A stretch of 34,773 nt of DNA. Origin: Candidatus Saccharimonadota bacterium (lineage in GTDB: Bacteria > Patescibacteriota > Saccharimonadia > Saccharimonadales > Saccharimonadaceae). The notes below the pieces were generated by a model. It did no database searches and had not been told where the DNA came from. It saw only the letters and a program-made list of their open reading frames with translations. The stretch lies in NCBI GenBank assembly GCA_016282495.1, contig JAEEKR010000027.1, positions 1 through 34,773 on the forward strand, given 5' to 3'. Numbering within the stretch: position 1 is the first letter of the stretch; the number at the start of each line of letters is the position of its first letter. Made by a program: the position numbers and the translations under genes. This document shows, piece by piece, positions 12,915-20,571 of this stretch.

Positions 12915-13205
12915 ATGCAGTTTGATGAACAATTTTTAAGCGATATTGGGCTAGATGATATGCCTGAAGAACAGAAAAAGGCTTTTTTGGATTACGCCCA
13001 AGAAGAGCTGGAGGTGAGAATTGGCGAAAAGATTAGTGAGGGTATGACCGAGGAACAGCTTAATGAGTTTGATGCTATAGAGGATCAAGAACTGGCAGTT
13101 CAGTGGTTAGATGCTAATAGGCCAGATTATAAAGAAGTAGTGGCAAGAGTAGTGGAAGATTTTAAAAACGAAATTGCTTCTAATAAAGATCAAATTGCGG
13201 CTTAA
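12915..13205 (+). CDS. Small acidic helical protein, DUF5663-like
   Basis: A 96-residue, acidic, all-helical protein. It reads FLSDIGLDDMPEEQKKAFLD, then EELEVRIGEKISEGMTEEQLNEFDAI and a C-terminal helix. That pattern fits the DUF5663 group of small CPR proteins, named from memory; function unknown. GGGAGG precedes the ATG. It lies 29 bases after infB with no terminator between, so it is probably co-transcribed. The protein at 27558 shares the same plan and may be a paralog. Confidence 0.75.
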   Translation: MQFDEQFLSDIGLDDMPEEQKKAFLDYAQEELEVRIGEKISEGMTEEQLNEFDAIEDQELAVQWLDANRPDYKEVVARVVEDFKNEIASNKDQIAA

Positions 13206-13211
13206 CAAAAT

Positions 13212-13235
13212 AATAACCCTTCAGGGTTATTTTTT
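13212..13235. terminator. Terminator shared by converging genes
   Basis: AATAACCC (13212-13219), loop TTCA and GGGTTATT (13224-13231), then TTTT. On the minus strand TTATTATTTTG follows the stem. The fmt stop codon (13229-13227) lies within the hairpin. Confidence 0.85.
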
Positions 13236-14009
13236 GTAACCATTAAGAAAGGATTTTGCATCCATAGGTTTTTTGCCTTCTGGTTGGACGCGATCAATGG
13301 CGATAGTTTGGCCATCTTTACACTTTAGTGGTAGTACTGCGGTCTCACCCTGCTTTAATATATGAGCTTCTAAAATGATGCAATTTTGGCCATAAAAGGG
13401 GTATTTTGGTTTTGGAAAGCCTTGATAGGCAACAATTTTACGAAGTGTTTCTTCGGCTGTATCTGAATCTGGGGTGAGATTCGACATTGATTTATCAAGT
13501 TTTTGGGTGAAAGTTGCGTTTGCTTCATCTTGATTGATTGGGATAGGGAGATGGGTGAGATTTTCTGCAAGCCAATTAGCGCCCGTTTCGGAGAGATTTT
13601 GATAGATTAAATCTTTATTTAAGGGGAGATTTGATAGAGTGGCTTGATAATAAATTGGGCCAGCATCCATAGACTTTACGAGTTTCATAATAGAGACGGA
13701 AAATTCATTATCTCCGCTCAAAATGGCGGTTTCAATTGGGGAAGCTCCGCGATATTTAGGAAGGAGGGAAGGGTGGATATTCAAAATACCTTCAGGCTCA
13801 AAGAGGTTTAGAACATCTTCTTTAATGATTACACCAAAGGAGGCAAGGACACCATGAGCTTTAGGATGTGTTTTTTTGAGGTTTTTTACGGTTTCAAGGT
13901 CGGCTTTTTCTCGGGCGTGAAAAATAATTTGGCATTGTTGCTCTAGGATATTCTTAGCGTAGTCGGCGAGAGGACCGTTGCCGAAAAAGATAATTTTTTC
14001 TTTATTCAT
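13227..14009 (-). CDS. fmt: Methionyl-tRNA formyltransferase
   Basis: A 260-residue enzyme that transfers a formyl group from 10-formyltetrahydrofolate to Met-tRNAfMet. The catalytic triad positions are visible: Asn77 and His79 in NIHPSLLPKYRG and Asp115 in SMDAGPI. The N-terminal Rossmann domain is complete up to about 180. The C-terminal OB-like domain (about 185-260) is shorter than in E. coli (315 residues in total). The ATG overlaps the end of def by eight bases, so translation is coupled. In most bacteria def and fmt are likewise neighbours. Confidence 0.93.
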   Translation of the reverse strand: MNKEKIIFFGNGPLADYAKNILEQQCQIIFHAREKADLETVKNLKKTHPKAHGVLASFGVIIKEDVLNLFEPEGILNIHPSLLPKYRGASPIETAILSGDNEFSVSIMKLVKSMDAGPIYYQATLSNLPLNKDLIYQNLSETGANWLAENLTHLPIPINQDEANATFTQKLDKSMSNLTPDSDTAEETLRKIVAYQGFPKPKYPFYGQNCIILEAHILKQGETAVLPLKCKDGQTIAIDRVQPEGKKPMDAKSFLNGYKK

Positions 14010-14574
14010 CAGGGAAAAGCTTCTTATTGTTTTTAATTTCTTTATCGTAGTCTACTGGGTCCAAGTCACCTTTGTCGTTCATCTTGAAGAAGGCATCTTT
14101 TTGATCTTTGATGTGGTCGATGAAAAGAATGCCATCTAGATGGTCTATTTCGTGAAGGAGGACGCGGGCGAGGGAGGCATCGGCTTTAATACGGACTTCG
14201 GTGCCATCTTCAAGCATGGCTTTTATGCGGGCTTTAGTAGGGCGGGGAACTTTGCCATAGAGAAAAGGAACAGAGAGGCAACCCTCGTAGTCGACTTCAA
14301 TTTTACCTTCGGTCTTAATTACCTCTGGATCGATTAAAGCGGTAAAATTAGAGTTTTTCTTGTTCTCCATGTCGTCGCGAATAATGATAATACGTTTATT
14401 AATCCCTAGTTGAGGAGCGGCCATAGCAGCAGAAAGCTCGTATGGGTGTTTTTCTTCCCAGGCAAGAGAAGCTTTAACCATTTCAGCAATAATTTCCTGG
14501 TCTTCTTCGGTTACGAATTTAACTTTTTTGGATTTTGTCCTCAGTCTTGGATCTGGAGTGGTAATAATTTTCAT
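14002..14574 (-). CDS. def: Peptide deformylase
   Basis: A 190-residue metalloenzyme that removes the formyl group from new proteins. The three motifs are AAPQLG (52-57, preceded by Met-Ala where G-x-G is usual), EGCLSVP with metal ligand Cys99, and HEIDHLDG with ligands His141 and His145 and catalytic Glu142. A short insertion follows motif 1. The start is leaderless by position: TATAAT (14586-14581) lies exactly six bases before the ATG. It heads the def-fmt operon. Confidence 0.95.
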   Translation of the reverse strand: MKIITTPDPRLRTKSKKVKFVTEEDQEIIAEMVKASLAWEEKHPYELSAAMAAPQLGINKRIIIIRDDMENKKNSNFTALIDPEVIKTEGKIEVDYEGCLSVPFLYGKVPRPTKARIKAMLEDGTEVRIKADASLARVLLHEIDHLDGILFIDHIKDQKDAFFKMNDKGDLDPVDYDKEIKNNKKLFPDE

Positions 14575-14580
14575 AGGCTA

Positions 14581-14586
14581 ATTATA
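14581..14586 (-). promoter_or_regulatory. Extended -10 promoter of def-fmt (leaderless)
   Basis: Minus strand TGT-TATAAT, ATG six bases later (14574). The divergent gene at 14677 has TTGACA at 14623-14628 but no clear -10. Confidence 0.75.
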
Positions 14587-14676
14587 ACATAAACTGATTA
14601 ACAGGGAAAGCATAAGGGTTTGTTGACAGGTTAGTAAAAATAGCATAAGCTTAAGGAAAATAAGGAAAGGATCTAG

Positions 14677-15003
14677 ATGAAATACTTATTGATGGCAGTT
14701 TACGGAGTGATTGCGATAATATTTTTCGGCTCTGCGTTATCTTTGTGTATGAAAAGAAAGAAAAAGACAGACAGTATCATATATAGAGCGTATGATAAAA
14801 AGGTCAAAAAATCTGTGCCGCCGATAGTGGTGTTTACTAATATTTTGTTTGGGCTTTGCATGGTCTCCTTTTTTATTGCGTCGGCTTATTATCCACAAAA
14901 CATTTCAACTACACTTTATATTATTTCAGCGTACGCACTTCTAGCTCCGGTGGCAGTAATGCTTATCACTTGGATTTGGATGCAGTTTCATAAGAAGAAA
15001 TAG
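14677..15003 (+). CDS. Small membrane protein, three helices, unknown function
   Basis: A 108-residue, very hydrophobic protein with three predicted membrane helices: about 3-23, 48-68 and 78-102. A basic loop (KRKKK...KKVKK) lies between helices 1 and 2 and a basic tail (HKKK) ends it, so both should face the cytoplasm. AAGGAAAGGA precedes the ATG. I recognise no family. Its TAG stop (15001-15003) is directly followed by the stop of priA on the other strand, leaving no bases between the two genes. Confidence 0.75.
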   Translation: MKYLLMAVYGVIAIIFFGSALSLCMKRKKKTDSIIYRAYDKKVKKSVPPIVVFTNILFGLCMVSFFIASAYYPQNISTTLYIISAYALLAPVAVMLITWIWMQFHKKK

Positions 15004-16935
15004 CTATAGGATAGATATTGGATCGAGAGAAATGCTGGCTAGATTTTTGTCGATTTTTTCGAGAGCGGAAAGAAGGGCTTTTCTAGAGGTGGATTTGACG
15101 ATTAGTTGCCAAATGTAGCCGTTGCTTGTACGCTCGTGAAAGGCAGGAGTTGGCAGGGAAACAAAGACGCCAGGGGTTTTTGAGAGTTTGCTGCGAATAT
15201 TTTTGATATGCTTGACTGCAGTGGCCTCAGTTTTGGCGGTTGAAGTGATTTTGGCGAGATAAACAAAGGGTGGGAAGTGTTGTTTTTTGAGTTTAGCGAC
15301 TTCATAGTTATAAAAACCGGAATAGTCACTCTTGATAGCGGTAGTAATGGCGGGATGATCTGGTTGATAGGTTTGAACTATGGCGTGAGCTTTGTCGGAA
15401 TGGCCACGTCCAATGCGGCCGATAACCTGAGTAAGAAGCTCAAAAGTACGTTCCTCGGCGGAATAATCAGGGAGAGAAAGGCCGGCGTCGGCCTGGATAA
15501 CACCGACGGTGGCGAGATTCGGGAGGTCGAGACCCTTGGCGAGAGTTTGAGTTCCAATGATAATGTCGATTTTGCCGGATTTTACCTCTGTGTATAAGGA
15601 ATCTAGACTGTTTGTTTTGTTGTTATCGCCATCAAAACGGGCGATTTTGGCGGTTTTGAAGAGTTTTTTAAGCTCTGATTCCAAGAGTTTTGTACCGAAG
15701 CCCTTGTGAATTATATCTGGATGATGACATTCTGGGCAGCTGGTAGGGACAGGGGATTGATGTCCGCAGGTGTGGCAAAATAGAAGGTATTTGTCGGCGT
15801 GGAGCGTAAGAGGTAAATAACAGTTTGGGCAGAGTGCTTGCCAGCCGCATTTGGCACAGATGGTAAGAGGTGCCGAGCCGCGGCGATTATGAAAGATTAG
15901 AGTTTGTTTGTGGTTTGCAAGGTTTTCTTCGATAGAATGGATAAGAGAATTAGAAAAATAGCGATTTTTGGTGAAATTATCACGTTTTTTAAAATCGATG
16001 ATTTCGACTTTTGGCGGAGTGGTTTTTTTGGCTTTTTCAGTGAGGGTGACTAGAGAATTTTTAGATTTTGCGAGGTAATAATCTTGGGCGAGAGGAGTAG
16101 CGGTGCCAAGGACGCAGGAGATTTTTTCGGATTTAGCGATAAAACTGGCGAGACGAAGAGCGGAATACTTAGGTGCGTTCTCTTGGTAAAAGGCAGATTC
16201 GTGGGCTTCATCAATAATAATAAGGCCGAGGTTCTTAAGAGGGGCAAAGAGGGCAGAACGGGGGCCAACGACAATGCGTGGTTCGCTAGAGTTTAGGATT
16301 TCGTCCCAGATTTGATGACGCTCGGATTCGGTTTTTTTAGAGTGAATAAGGGTAACGTTAGTGCCGAAGGTTTCTTCAAAAACTTGGACGAGCTGGGAGG
16401 TGAGGGCGATTTCGGGCACTAAAAGGATGGTGGATTTACCCTTTTTAAGGCATTCTAAGGCCATCTGGAGGTAGATGTTGGTTTTACCACTACCGGTAAC
16501 CCCATGAAGTAGTTTGGTGGCTTCCTGAATGCTCTCAAGGGCTTCTAGGGCCTGTTTTTGGGCGGGGTTAAGGGGGATAATTGGCAATTTTTGGGTTAAT
16601 TTTGGCTTTTTAATTAGTTTTTTACGACGCGATTTTAAAACTCCCTTAGGGATTAAAAGCGTTGCTACGACTGGCAGAGGAATTAGATAATACTTAGAAA
16701 GCCAGAGAGCTGCTTTCAAAAGATGATTTGGTAGAGGTGTTTCGTAAAGAATTTTTGAAATAGGCTTGGTTTTAAAAGCGGGTTTTTGAGTTTTTTTCAC
16801 AACAATGCCGACGATTTCGTTTTTGCCCAGAGGAACAACAACGATTTGGCCAGGCAAAAGTTCCACCTCTGAAGAATAGGTAAGAACGCCAGAATCTTGG
16901 CGGAAAATTTTGGTTGGTATGACCTCATAAAACAT
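15004..16935 (-). CDS. priA: Primosomal protein N' (replication restart helicase PriA)
   Basis: A 643-residue superfamily 2 DNA helicase that reloads the replisome at stalled forks. The N-terminal 3'-DNA-binding domain (about 1-100) is followed by Walker A GVTGSGKT (145-152), DEAH, GTATP, then a zinc-binding insertion with eight cysteines in four pairs (CAKC, CPNC, CHTC, CPEC), and the late helicase motifs GTQTLAKGLD and QVIGRIGRG. It is shorter than E. coli PriA (732). The minus-strand promoter TGC-TATACT (16949-16944) leaves only eight bases before the ATG and no ribosome binding site, so the leader would be one or two bases. It is divergent from the recJ operon. Confidence 0.95.
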   Translation of the reverse strand: MFYEVIPTKIFRQDSGVLTYSSEVELLPGQIVVVPLGKNEIVGIVVKKTQKPAFKTKPISKILYETPLPNHLLKAALWLSKYYLIPLPVVATLLIPKGVLKSRRKKLIKKPKLTQKLPIIPLNPAQKQALEALESIQEATKLLHGVTGSGKTNIYLQMALECLKKGKSTILLVPEIALTSQLVQVFEETFGTNVTLIHSKKTESERHQIWDEILNSSEPRIVVGPRSALFAPLKNLGLIIIDEAHESAFYQENAPKYSALRLASFIAKSEKISCVLGTATPLAQDYYLAKSKNSLVTLTEKAKKTTPPKVEIIDFKKRDNFTKNRYFSNSLIHSIEENLANHKQTLIFHNRRGSAPLTICAKCGWQALCPNCYLPLTLHADKYLLFCHTCGHQSPVPTSCPECHHPDIIHKGFGTKLLESELKKLFKTAKIARFDGDNNKTNSLDSLYTEVKSGKIDIIIGTQTLAKGLDLPNLATVGVIQADAGLSLPDYSAEERTFELLTQVIGRIGRGHSDKAHAIVQTYQPDHPAITTAIKSDYSGFYNYEVAKLKKQHFPPFVYLAKITSTAKTEATAVKHIKNIRSKLSKTPGVFVSLPTPAFHERTSNGYIWQLIVKSTSRKALLSALEKIDKNLASISLDPISIL

Positions 16936-16943
16936 GTGTAATT

Positions 16944-16949
16944 AGTATA
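16944..16949 (-). promoter_or_regulatory. Extended -10 promoter of priA
   Basis: Minus strand TGC-TATACT, eight bases before the ATG at 16935. Confidence 0.65.
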
Positions 16950-16978
16950 GCATTAGAGAATAAAATAAAAAAATGTTG

Positions 16979-17006
16979 TTGAAATTACATGTTTTTCGCG
17001 TATAAT
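16979..17006 (+). promoter_or_regulatory. Promoter of the winged-helix/recJ operon
   Basis: TTGAAA (16979-16984), 16-base spacer, TATAAT (17001-17006). AAGGAGAGG at 17019-17027 serves the first gene. This is one of the few promoters here without TG before the -10. Confidence 0.75.
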
Positions 17007-17034
17007 AGAGAGAGTAAAAAGGAGAGGTAACTAA

Positions 17035-17331
17035 ATGCTAGATGTTTTCATCACGTCGAGGGTCAGAAGGAAGATTTTGGTGGTTTTTGCGAAGTACCCA
17101 GATTTTAAAACTCACGTTAGGGCACTTTCTAAATTGATTAAAGAAGATCCAGGTAACATCCAGAGAGAGTTGCATAGATTGGAAAAAGGCAAGTTTTTGA
17201 TTGTAACTAAAAAAGGGAACACTAAGATTTATCAAACAAACAAGCAGTTCCCTATCTTAAAAGAGCTGCAAAGCATGGTAATTAAAAGCCAGCAACTATC
17301 AAATAACAAACCTAGCAAAACTATTGGATAA
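17035..17331 (+). CDS. Small winged helix-turn-helix protein
   Basis: A 98-residue basic protein with one winged helix-turn-helix of the ArsR/MarR type. Helices run from VRRKILVVFAKYP through VRALSKLI to the recognition helix PGNIQRELHRLEKGKFL (about 40-56), and the wing is VTKKGNTKIYQTN. There is no metal-binding cysteine pair. It may be a repressor or a nucleoid-type DNA-binding protein; the target is unknown. It has a strong ribosome binding site. The stop and the recJ start overlap as TAATG, so the two are translationally coupled, a fixed neighbour pair rather than a chance one (inference). Confidence 0.82.
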   Translation: MLDVFITSRVRRKILVVFAKYPDFKTHVRALSKLIKEDPGNIQRELHRLEKGKFLIVTKKGNTKIYQTNKQFPILKELQSMVIKSQQLSNNKPSKTIG

Positions 17332-18956
17332 TGACAAAACTTTTTAAGAAACTGCTTGAAAAACGGGGTATTTCTGATGCATTTTTGCATCCGAATTACG
17401 AGGAGTGTGCGGATCCGTTTTTGCTGCCAGATATGAAACAGGCGGTGGCGCGAGTTAAAAAGGCGATTAAGGATAAAGAGAAGATTTTGGTCTATGGGGA
17501 TTATGATGCGGATGGTGTGACGGCTTCGGTGGTGATGAAAGAGGCTTTAGAGATGGCAGGGGCGTCTAATGTGGCGGTGATGCTGCCGAACCGATTTAAG
17601 GATGGGTATGGAATGAATGATAAGGTAGTGGAGCGAGTAAAGAAAGACAAGATTGATCTAGTTGTGACGGTGGACTGCGGTAGTGGCAACGCGGAAATTA
17701 TAGAGAAATTAAGGGATATTTCGGTGGACGTGATTGTGAGCGATCATCACGAGTGCCCGGAGGAGTTGCCAAAGGCGGTGGCGGTGGTTAATCCTAAGCG
17801 TAAGGATATGGATATTTTGGCGGAGTTGAAAGATTTGGCAGGCGTAGGAGTGGCATTTAAGATTGCGCAGGCAATGCAAAAAGAAGGAATGTTTGTGATT
17901 GGGCAGGAAAAATGGTTGCTCGATCTCGTGCTGATTGGGACGATTTGTGATAACATGCCGATGACTTTAGAAAACAGGCGCCTCTGTTATTATGGGATGA
18001 TAGTACTAAAAAAGACGAGACGTGTGGGGCTTAGGGAGTTGATGCGCTTTGCGGGGGTGAAAACGATAAATACTGATAGTATTGGGTTTCAGATTGGGCC
18101 AAGGATTAATGCTACGGGAAGAATTAAGAGTGCGGAGCTTGCGCTGGAACTATTTTTGACAGATTCGGCACCAGAGGCGGTGAAAATTGCAGAGAAGATG
18201 GAGGTGCTAAATCTAGAGCGCAAACAGATGCAGAATGCGGCATTGCGAGAAATAAGAGAGGAAGGAGTAGGTAAAGAGCACGTGATTGTAGTGTCTGGTA
18301 ATTGGCACGAAGGTGTACTTGGGATTATTGCAGGGAAGTTGACAGAGGAATATAAGCGCCCGAGCTTTGCTTTTACTAAATTTGATGATGTTTATAAGGG
18401 GTCGGGAAGAAGTTTTGGTGAGTTTAATTTAGCACAAGCATTATGCGAGTGCCAAAATACGATATCGACGGGTGGAGGCCATGCTGGCGCTTGCGGCGTG
18501 AAAGTGCCAATTTCGCAGTTTGAGAACTTTAAAACAGAGTTAAATAAGTACTATGATAGTCTGAGATTAGAGAATCAGGAGCGATTTTTGAGCGCAAAAG
18601 AAGACCTCATAGTCCATGATTTGAGCGATTTTGAGCTAGAACTAATAGATGAAATGGAGCAGCTTGAGCCATTTGGCGACAAAAATGAAGAACCAGTATT
18701 TAAACTTTTAAATGTCGAGGTGAGGGAGCTAAGGAAAATGGGGAAGAATGGTGAGCACCTCTGCCTTTTGGTGAGCGATAAGCAGAATAATAAGATGAAG
18801 TTGGTGGCGTTTTATGCGCCAGAAAAATGGTTTGAGATTTCTGAAGAGGATTACGTTGATGTTTTGGTGAAATTAATTGAAAATGAATGGAACGGGATTA
18901 AGACGCTTGAGGGGCGAATCGAAAAAATAACTCTTGCAGAGAGCGAGCTTATCTGA
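17331..18956 (+). CDS. recJ: Single-stranded-DNA-specific exonuclease RecJ
   Basis: A 541-residue DHH-family 5'-3' exonuclease for recombination and mismatch repair. The manganese-binding motifs are YGDYDADG (55-62), VTVDCG (113-118), and DHH at 138-140; the DHHA1 motif GGGHAGACG comes at about 383. The C-terminal OB domain that binds single-stranded DNA follows (about 430-541). Its length is at the short end for RecJ. Start and preceding stop overlap (TAATG). The TGA stop lies directly before the -10 box of rpsU. Confidence 0.94.
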   Translation: MTKLFKKLLEKRGISDAFLHPNYEECADPFLLPDMKQAVARVKKAIKDKEKILVYGDYDADGVTASVVMKEALEMAGASNVAVMLPNRFKDGYGMNDKVVERVKKDKIDLVVTVDCGSGNAEIIEKLRDISVDVIVSDHHECPEELPKAVAVVNPKRKDMDILAELKDLAGVGVAFKIAQAMQKEGMFVIGQEKWLLDLVLIGTICDNMPMTLENRRLCYYGMIVLKKTRRVGLRELMRFAGVKTINTDSIGFQIGPRINATGRIKSAELALELFLTDSAPEAVKIAEKMEVLNLERKQMQNAALREIREEGVGKEHVIVVSGNWHEGVLGIIAGKLTEEYKRPSFAFTKFDDVYKGSGRSFGEFNLAQALCECQNTISTGGGHAGACGVKVPISQFENFKTELNKYYDSLRLENQERFLSAKEDLIVHDLSDFELELIDEMEQLEPFGDKNEEPVFKLLNVEVRELRKMGKNGEHLCLLVSDKQNNKMKLVAFYAPEKWFEISEEDYVDVLVKLIENEWNGIKTLEGRIEKITLAESELI

Positions 18957-18962
18957 TATAAT
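18957..18962 (+). promoter_or_regulatory. Extended -10 promoter of rpsU
   Basis: TGA-TATAAT, starting one base after the recJ stop. The ATG is ten bases further; the leader would be about four bases, too short to hold a full ribosome binding site. Confidence 0.65.
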
Positions 18963-18972
18963 GTGGAGCAGT

Positions 18973-19191
18973 ATGGCAATAAAAGTTACTAGAAAAGATC
19001 AGAACGAAGCGAACGAAAACATTATTCGTCGTTTTAATCGTAAGGTTTTGCAGAGTGGTGTGATGCCCCTCAAGAAATCGCAAATGCGTTTTTCGAAGCC
19101 AATTTCAAAGCGAGAGCGCCGCAATAAGGCAATTTTGCGTGAAGCGCGCAAGGCTGAAAAAACTGAGCGCATGAAACTTGGACTAAAGTAA
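18973..19191 (+). CDS. rpsU: Ribosomal protein bS21
   Basis: A 72-residue, very basic protein. The N-terminal VTRKDQNEANENIIRRFNRKV (about 4-24) is the bS21 signature, and the Lys/Arg-rich C-terminus (SKRERRNKAILREARKAEK) fits its role near the anti-Shine-Dalgarno end of 16S rRNA, where it helps initiation. Upstream in-frame start codons lie before or in the promoter and are rejected. It has a short leader and its own terminator. Confidence 0.88.
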   Translation: MAIKVTRKDQNEANENIIRRFNRKVLQSGVMPLKKSQMRFSKPISKRERRNKAILREARKAEKTERMKLGLK

Positions 19192-19200
19192 ATGCATTTT

Positions 19201-19233
19201 AAAAAGTCCTACTTAAATAGTCAGGACTTTTTT
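19201..19233 (+). terminator. Intrinsic terminator of rpsU
   Basis: AAAAAGTCCT (19201-19210) with AGGACTTTTT (19223-19232); ACT/AGT inside the loop can add pairs. T-run follows. Confidence 0.88.
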
Positions 19234-19235
19234 GA

Positions 19236-19241
19236 TATACT
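19236..19241 (+). promoter_or_regulatory. Extended -10 promoter of adk-map
   Basis: TGA-TATACT, 19 bases before the GTG start of adk. AAAGGA (19249-19254) is the ribosome binding site. Confidence 0.6.
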
Positions 19242-19259
19242 GAAGGTGAAAGGACAAAA

Positions 19260-19817
19260 GTGATTATATTATTTGGTTTAGCAGGCTCTGGTAAAAGTAC
19301 ACAGGGTAAGATATTAGCGGAAAAGTACGGTTGGCGTTGGCTGTCGGTGGGGCAAGTACTGCGCGACACGGGGGAATTTGACGCAACTTTGCAGACTGGC
19401 GAGCTGGTCGATGATGACGTGGTGATTAGACTAATGACAGGAAAGATTCTGGAAGCTGAGAGCGAAGGGAAGGACGTGATTCTAGACGGATACCCACGCG
19501 ATGCATATCAAGCCGAATGGTTGGTGAAAAATATGGCCGATAGAATCAACGGCGCGATTATTTTGGATGTGCCAAAGGACGAGCTGCTCACGCGTATTGA
19601 AAAACGTGGTCGAAGCGACGATACGACGGAAGCTTTGGCGAAACGTTTTGCGATTGTTGAACAAAATATTTATACAATGATTGGGCTTCTAGAGGGGAAA
19701 GACATAAAAGTTGTGAGAGTTAACGGTGTTGGGACCTTCGACGAAGTGACAGAAAGATTGTCTACAGAAATTGAAAAAATAATGTTCAAGGACGGAGAAA
19801 AAAATGGATCAAACTAA
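19260..19817 (+). CDS. adk: Adenylate kinase
   Basis: A 185-residue nucleoside monophosphate kinase that converts ATP + AMP to 2 ADP. The P-loop is GLAGSGKST (about 6-14), the NMP-binding part holds LQTGELVDDDVV, and the conserved LDGYPRD follows. The LID is the short kind (RIEKRGRSDDTTEALAKRF), without the zinc cysteines of many Gram-positive enzymes. A GTG start with AAAGGA six bases before is the only sensible start, since the P-loop follows at once. The end overlaps map by 14 bases. The adk-map order is the one seen in many ribosomal protein operons. Confidence 0.92.
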   Translation: MIILFGLAGSGKSTQGKILAEKYGWRWLSVGQVLRDTGEFDATLQTGELVDDDVVIRLMTGKILEAESEGKDVILDGYPRDAYQAEWLVKNMADRINGAIILDVPKDELLTRIEKRGRSDDTTEALAKRFAIVEQNIYTMIGLLEGKDIKVVRVNGVGTFDEVTERLSTEIEKIMFKDGEKNGSN

Positions 19818-20550
19818 AATTAAGGCCATGCGTGAAGGCGGGCAGATACTTGGAAAGCTACTTCTAGATCTCAAAAATTATGTGAAACCGGGCATGAGCG
19901 AAAAAGAAATTGATGCTTGGGTTAGAAAAGAGATTATAGCGCGTGGAGCGGGTGTGGCTTATGATATGCTCGACGAGAAGTTTCCGGGTGCAATCTGTAT
20001 CTCGGTGAATGATGAGTTAGTGCATGGGGCGCCAACCGATTATGTTCTTGAAGAAGGTGATAAGGTTTCGTTTGATCTTGATATCTTTTATAAGGGGTAT
20101 TTTACGGATTCGGCCTTTACGATGATTGTCGGAGAGAAAGGCTCTCCAGCGGTAAAAAAGATGATTTCGGTAACAGAATCGGCGATGTGGGCCGGGATCG
20201 ACTTGGTGCGCGAAGGTGTGCATCTCGGTGATATTGGCTATGCGATTGAGAAGGTTTTGAAGGCTGGGAATCTTGGCGTGATTGAGAACTATATTGGGCA
20301 TGGAATTGGCAAAACAATGCACGAAGAGCCAGAGGTACCAAATTACGGCAAAAGAGGGCACGGATATGTGCTCAAGGCTGGTGATATGATCTGTATTGAA
20401 CCAATGTCGTCTCTTGGGAAGCCGGCTAATTACGTAGATAGGGAAAACGGGTGGACTGTAAAGATGAAAGATGGCTCGATTGGCTGTCATTGTGAACATA
20501 CGGTGTTGGTTTTGCCGGACGGACACGAAGTTTTGACCTTGCCAAAATAA
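19804..20550 (+). CDS. map: Methionine aminopeptidase, type I
   Basis: A 248-residue dinuclear metal peptidase that removes the first methionine from new proteins after deformylation. The five ligands are recognisable: Asp in SFDLDIF, Asp in FTDSAFT, His in GHGIGKTMHEEP, Glu in CIEPM and Glu in CEHTVLV. The length is usual for type Ia. GGAG precedes the ATG, and the gene overlaps adk. With def, fmt and infB in the same window, the N-terminal processing pathway is nearly complete here. Confidence 0.96.
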   Translation: MDQTKIKAMREGGQILGKLLLDLKNYVKPGMSEKEIDAWVRKEIIARGAGVAYDMLDEKFPGAICISVNDELVHGAPTDYVLEEGDKVSFDLDIFYKGYFTDSAFTMIVGEKGSPAVKKMISVTESAMWAGIDLVREGVHLGDIGYAIEKVLKAGNLGVIENYIGHGIGKTMHEEPEVPNYGKRGHGYVLKAGDMICIEPMSSLGKPANYVDRENGWTVKMKDGSIGCHCEHTVLVLPDGHEVLTLPK

Positions 20551-20559
20551 TATTTATGC

Positions 20560-20565
20560 TATAAT
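20560..20565 (+). promoter_or_regulatory. Extended -10 promoter of ftsA (leaderless)
   Basis: TGC-TATAAT; the ATG at 20572 follows exactly six bases later. No ribosome binding site. Confidence 0.78.
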
Positions 20566-20571
20566 AAGCTT

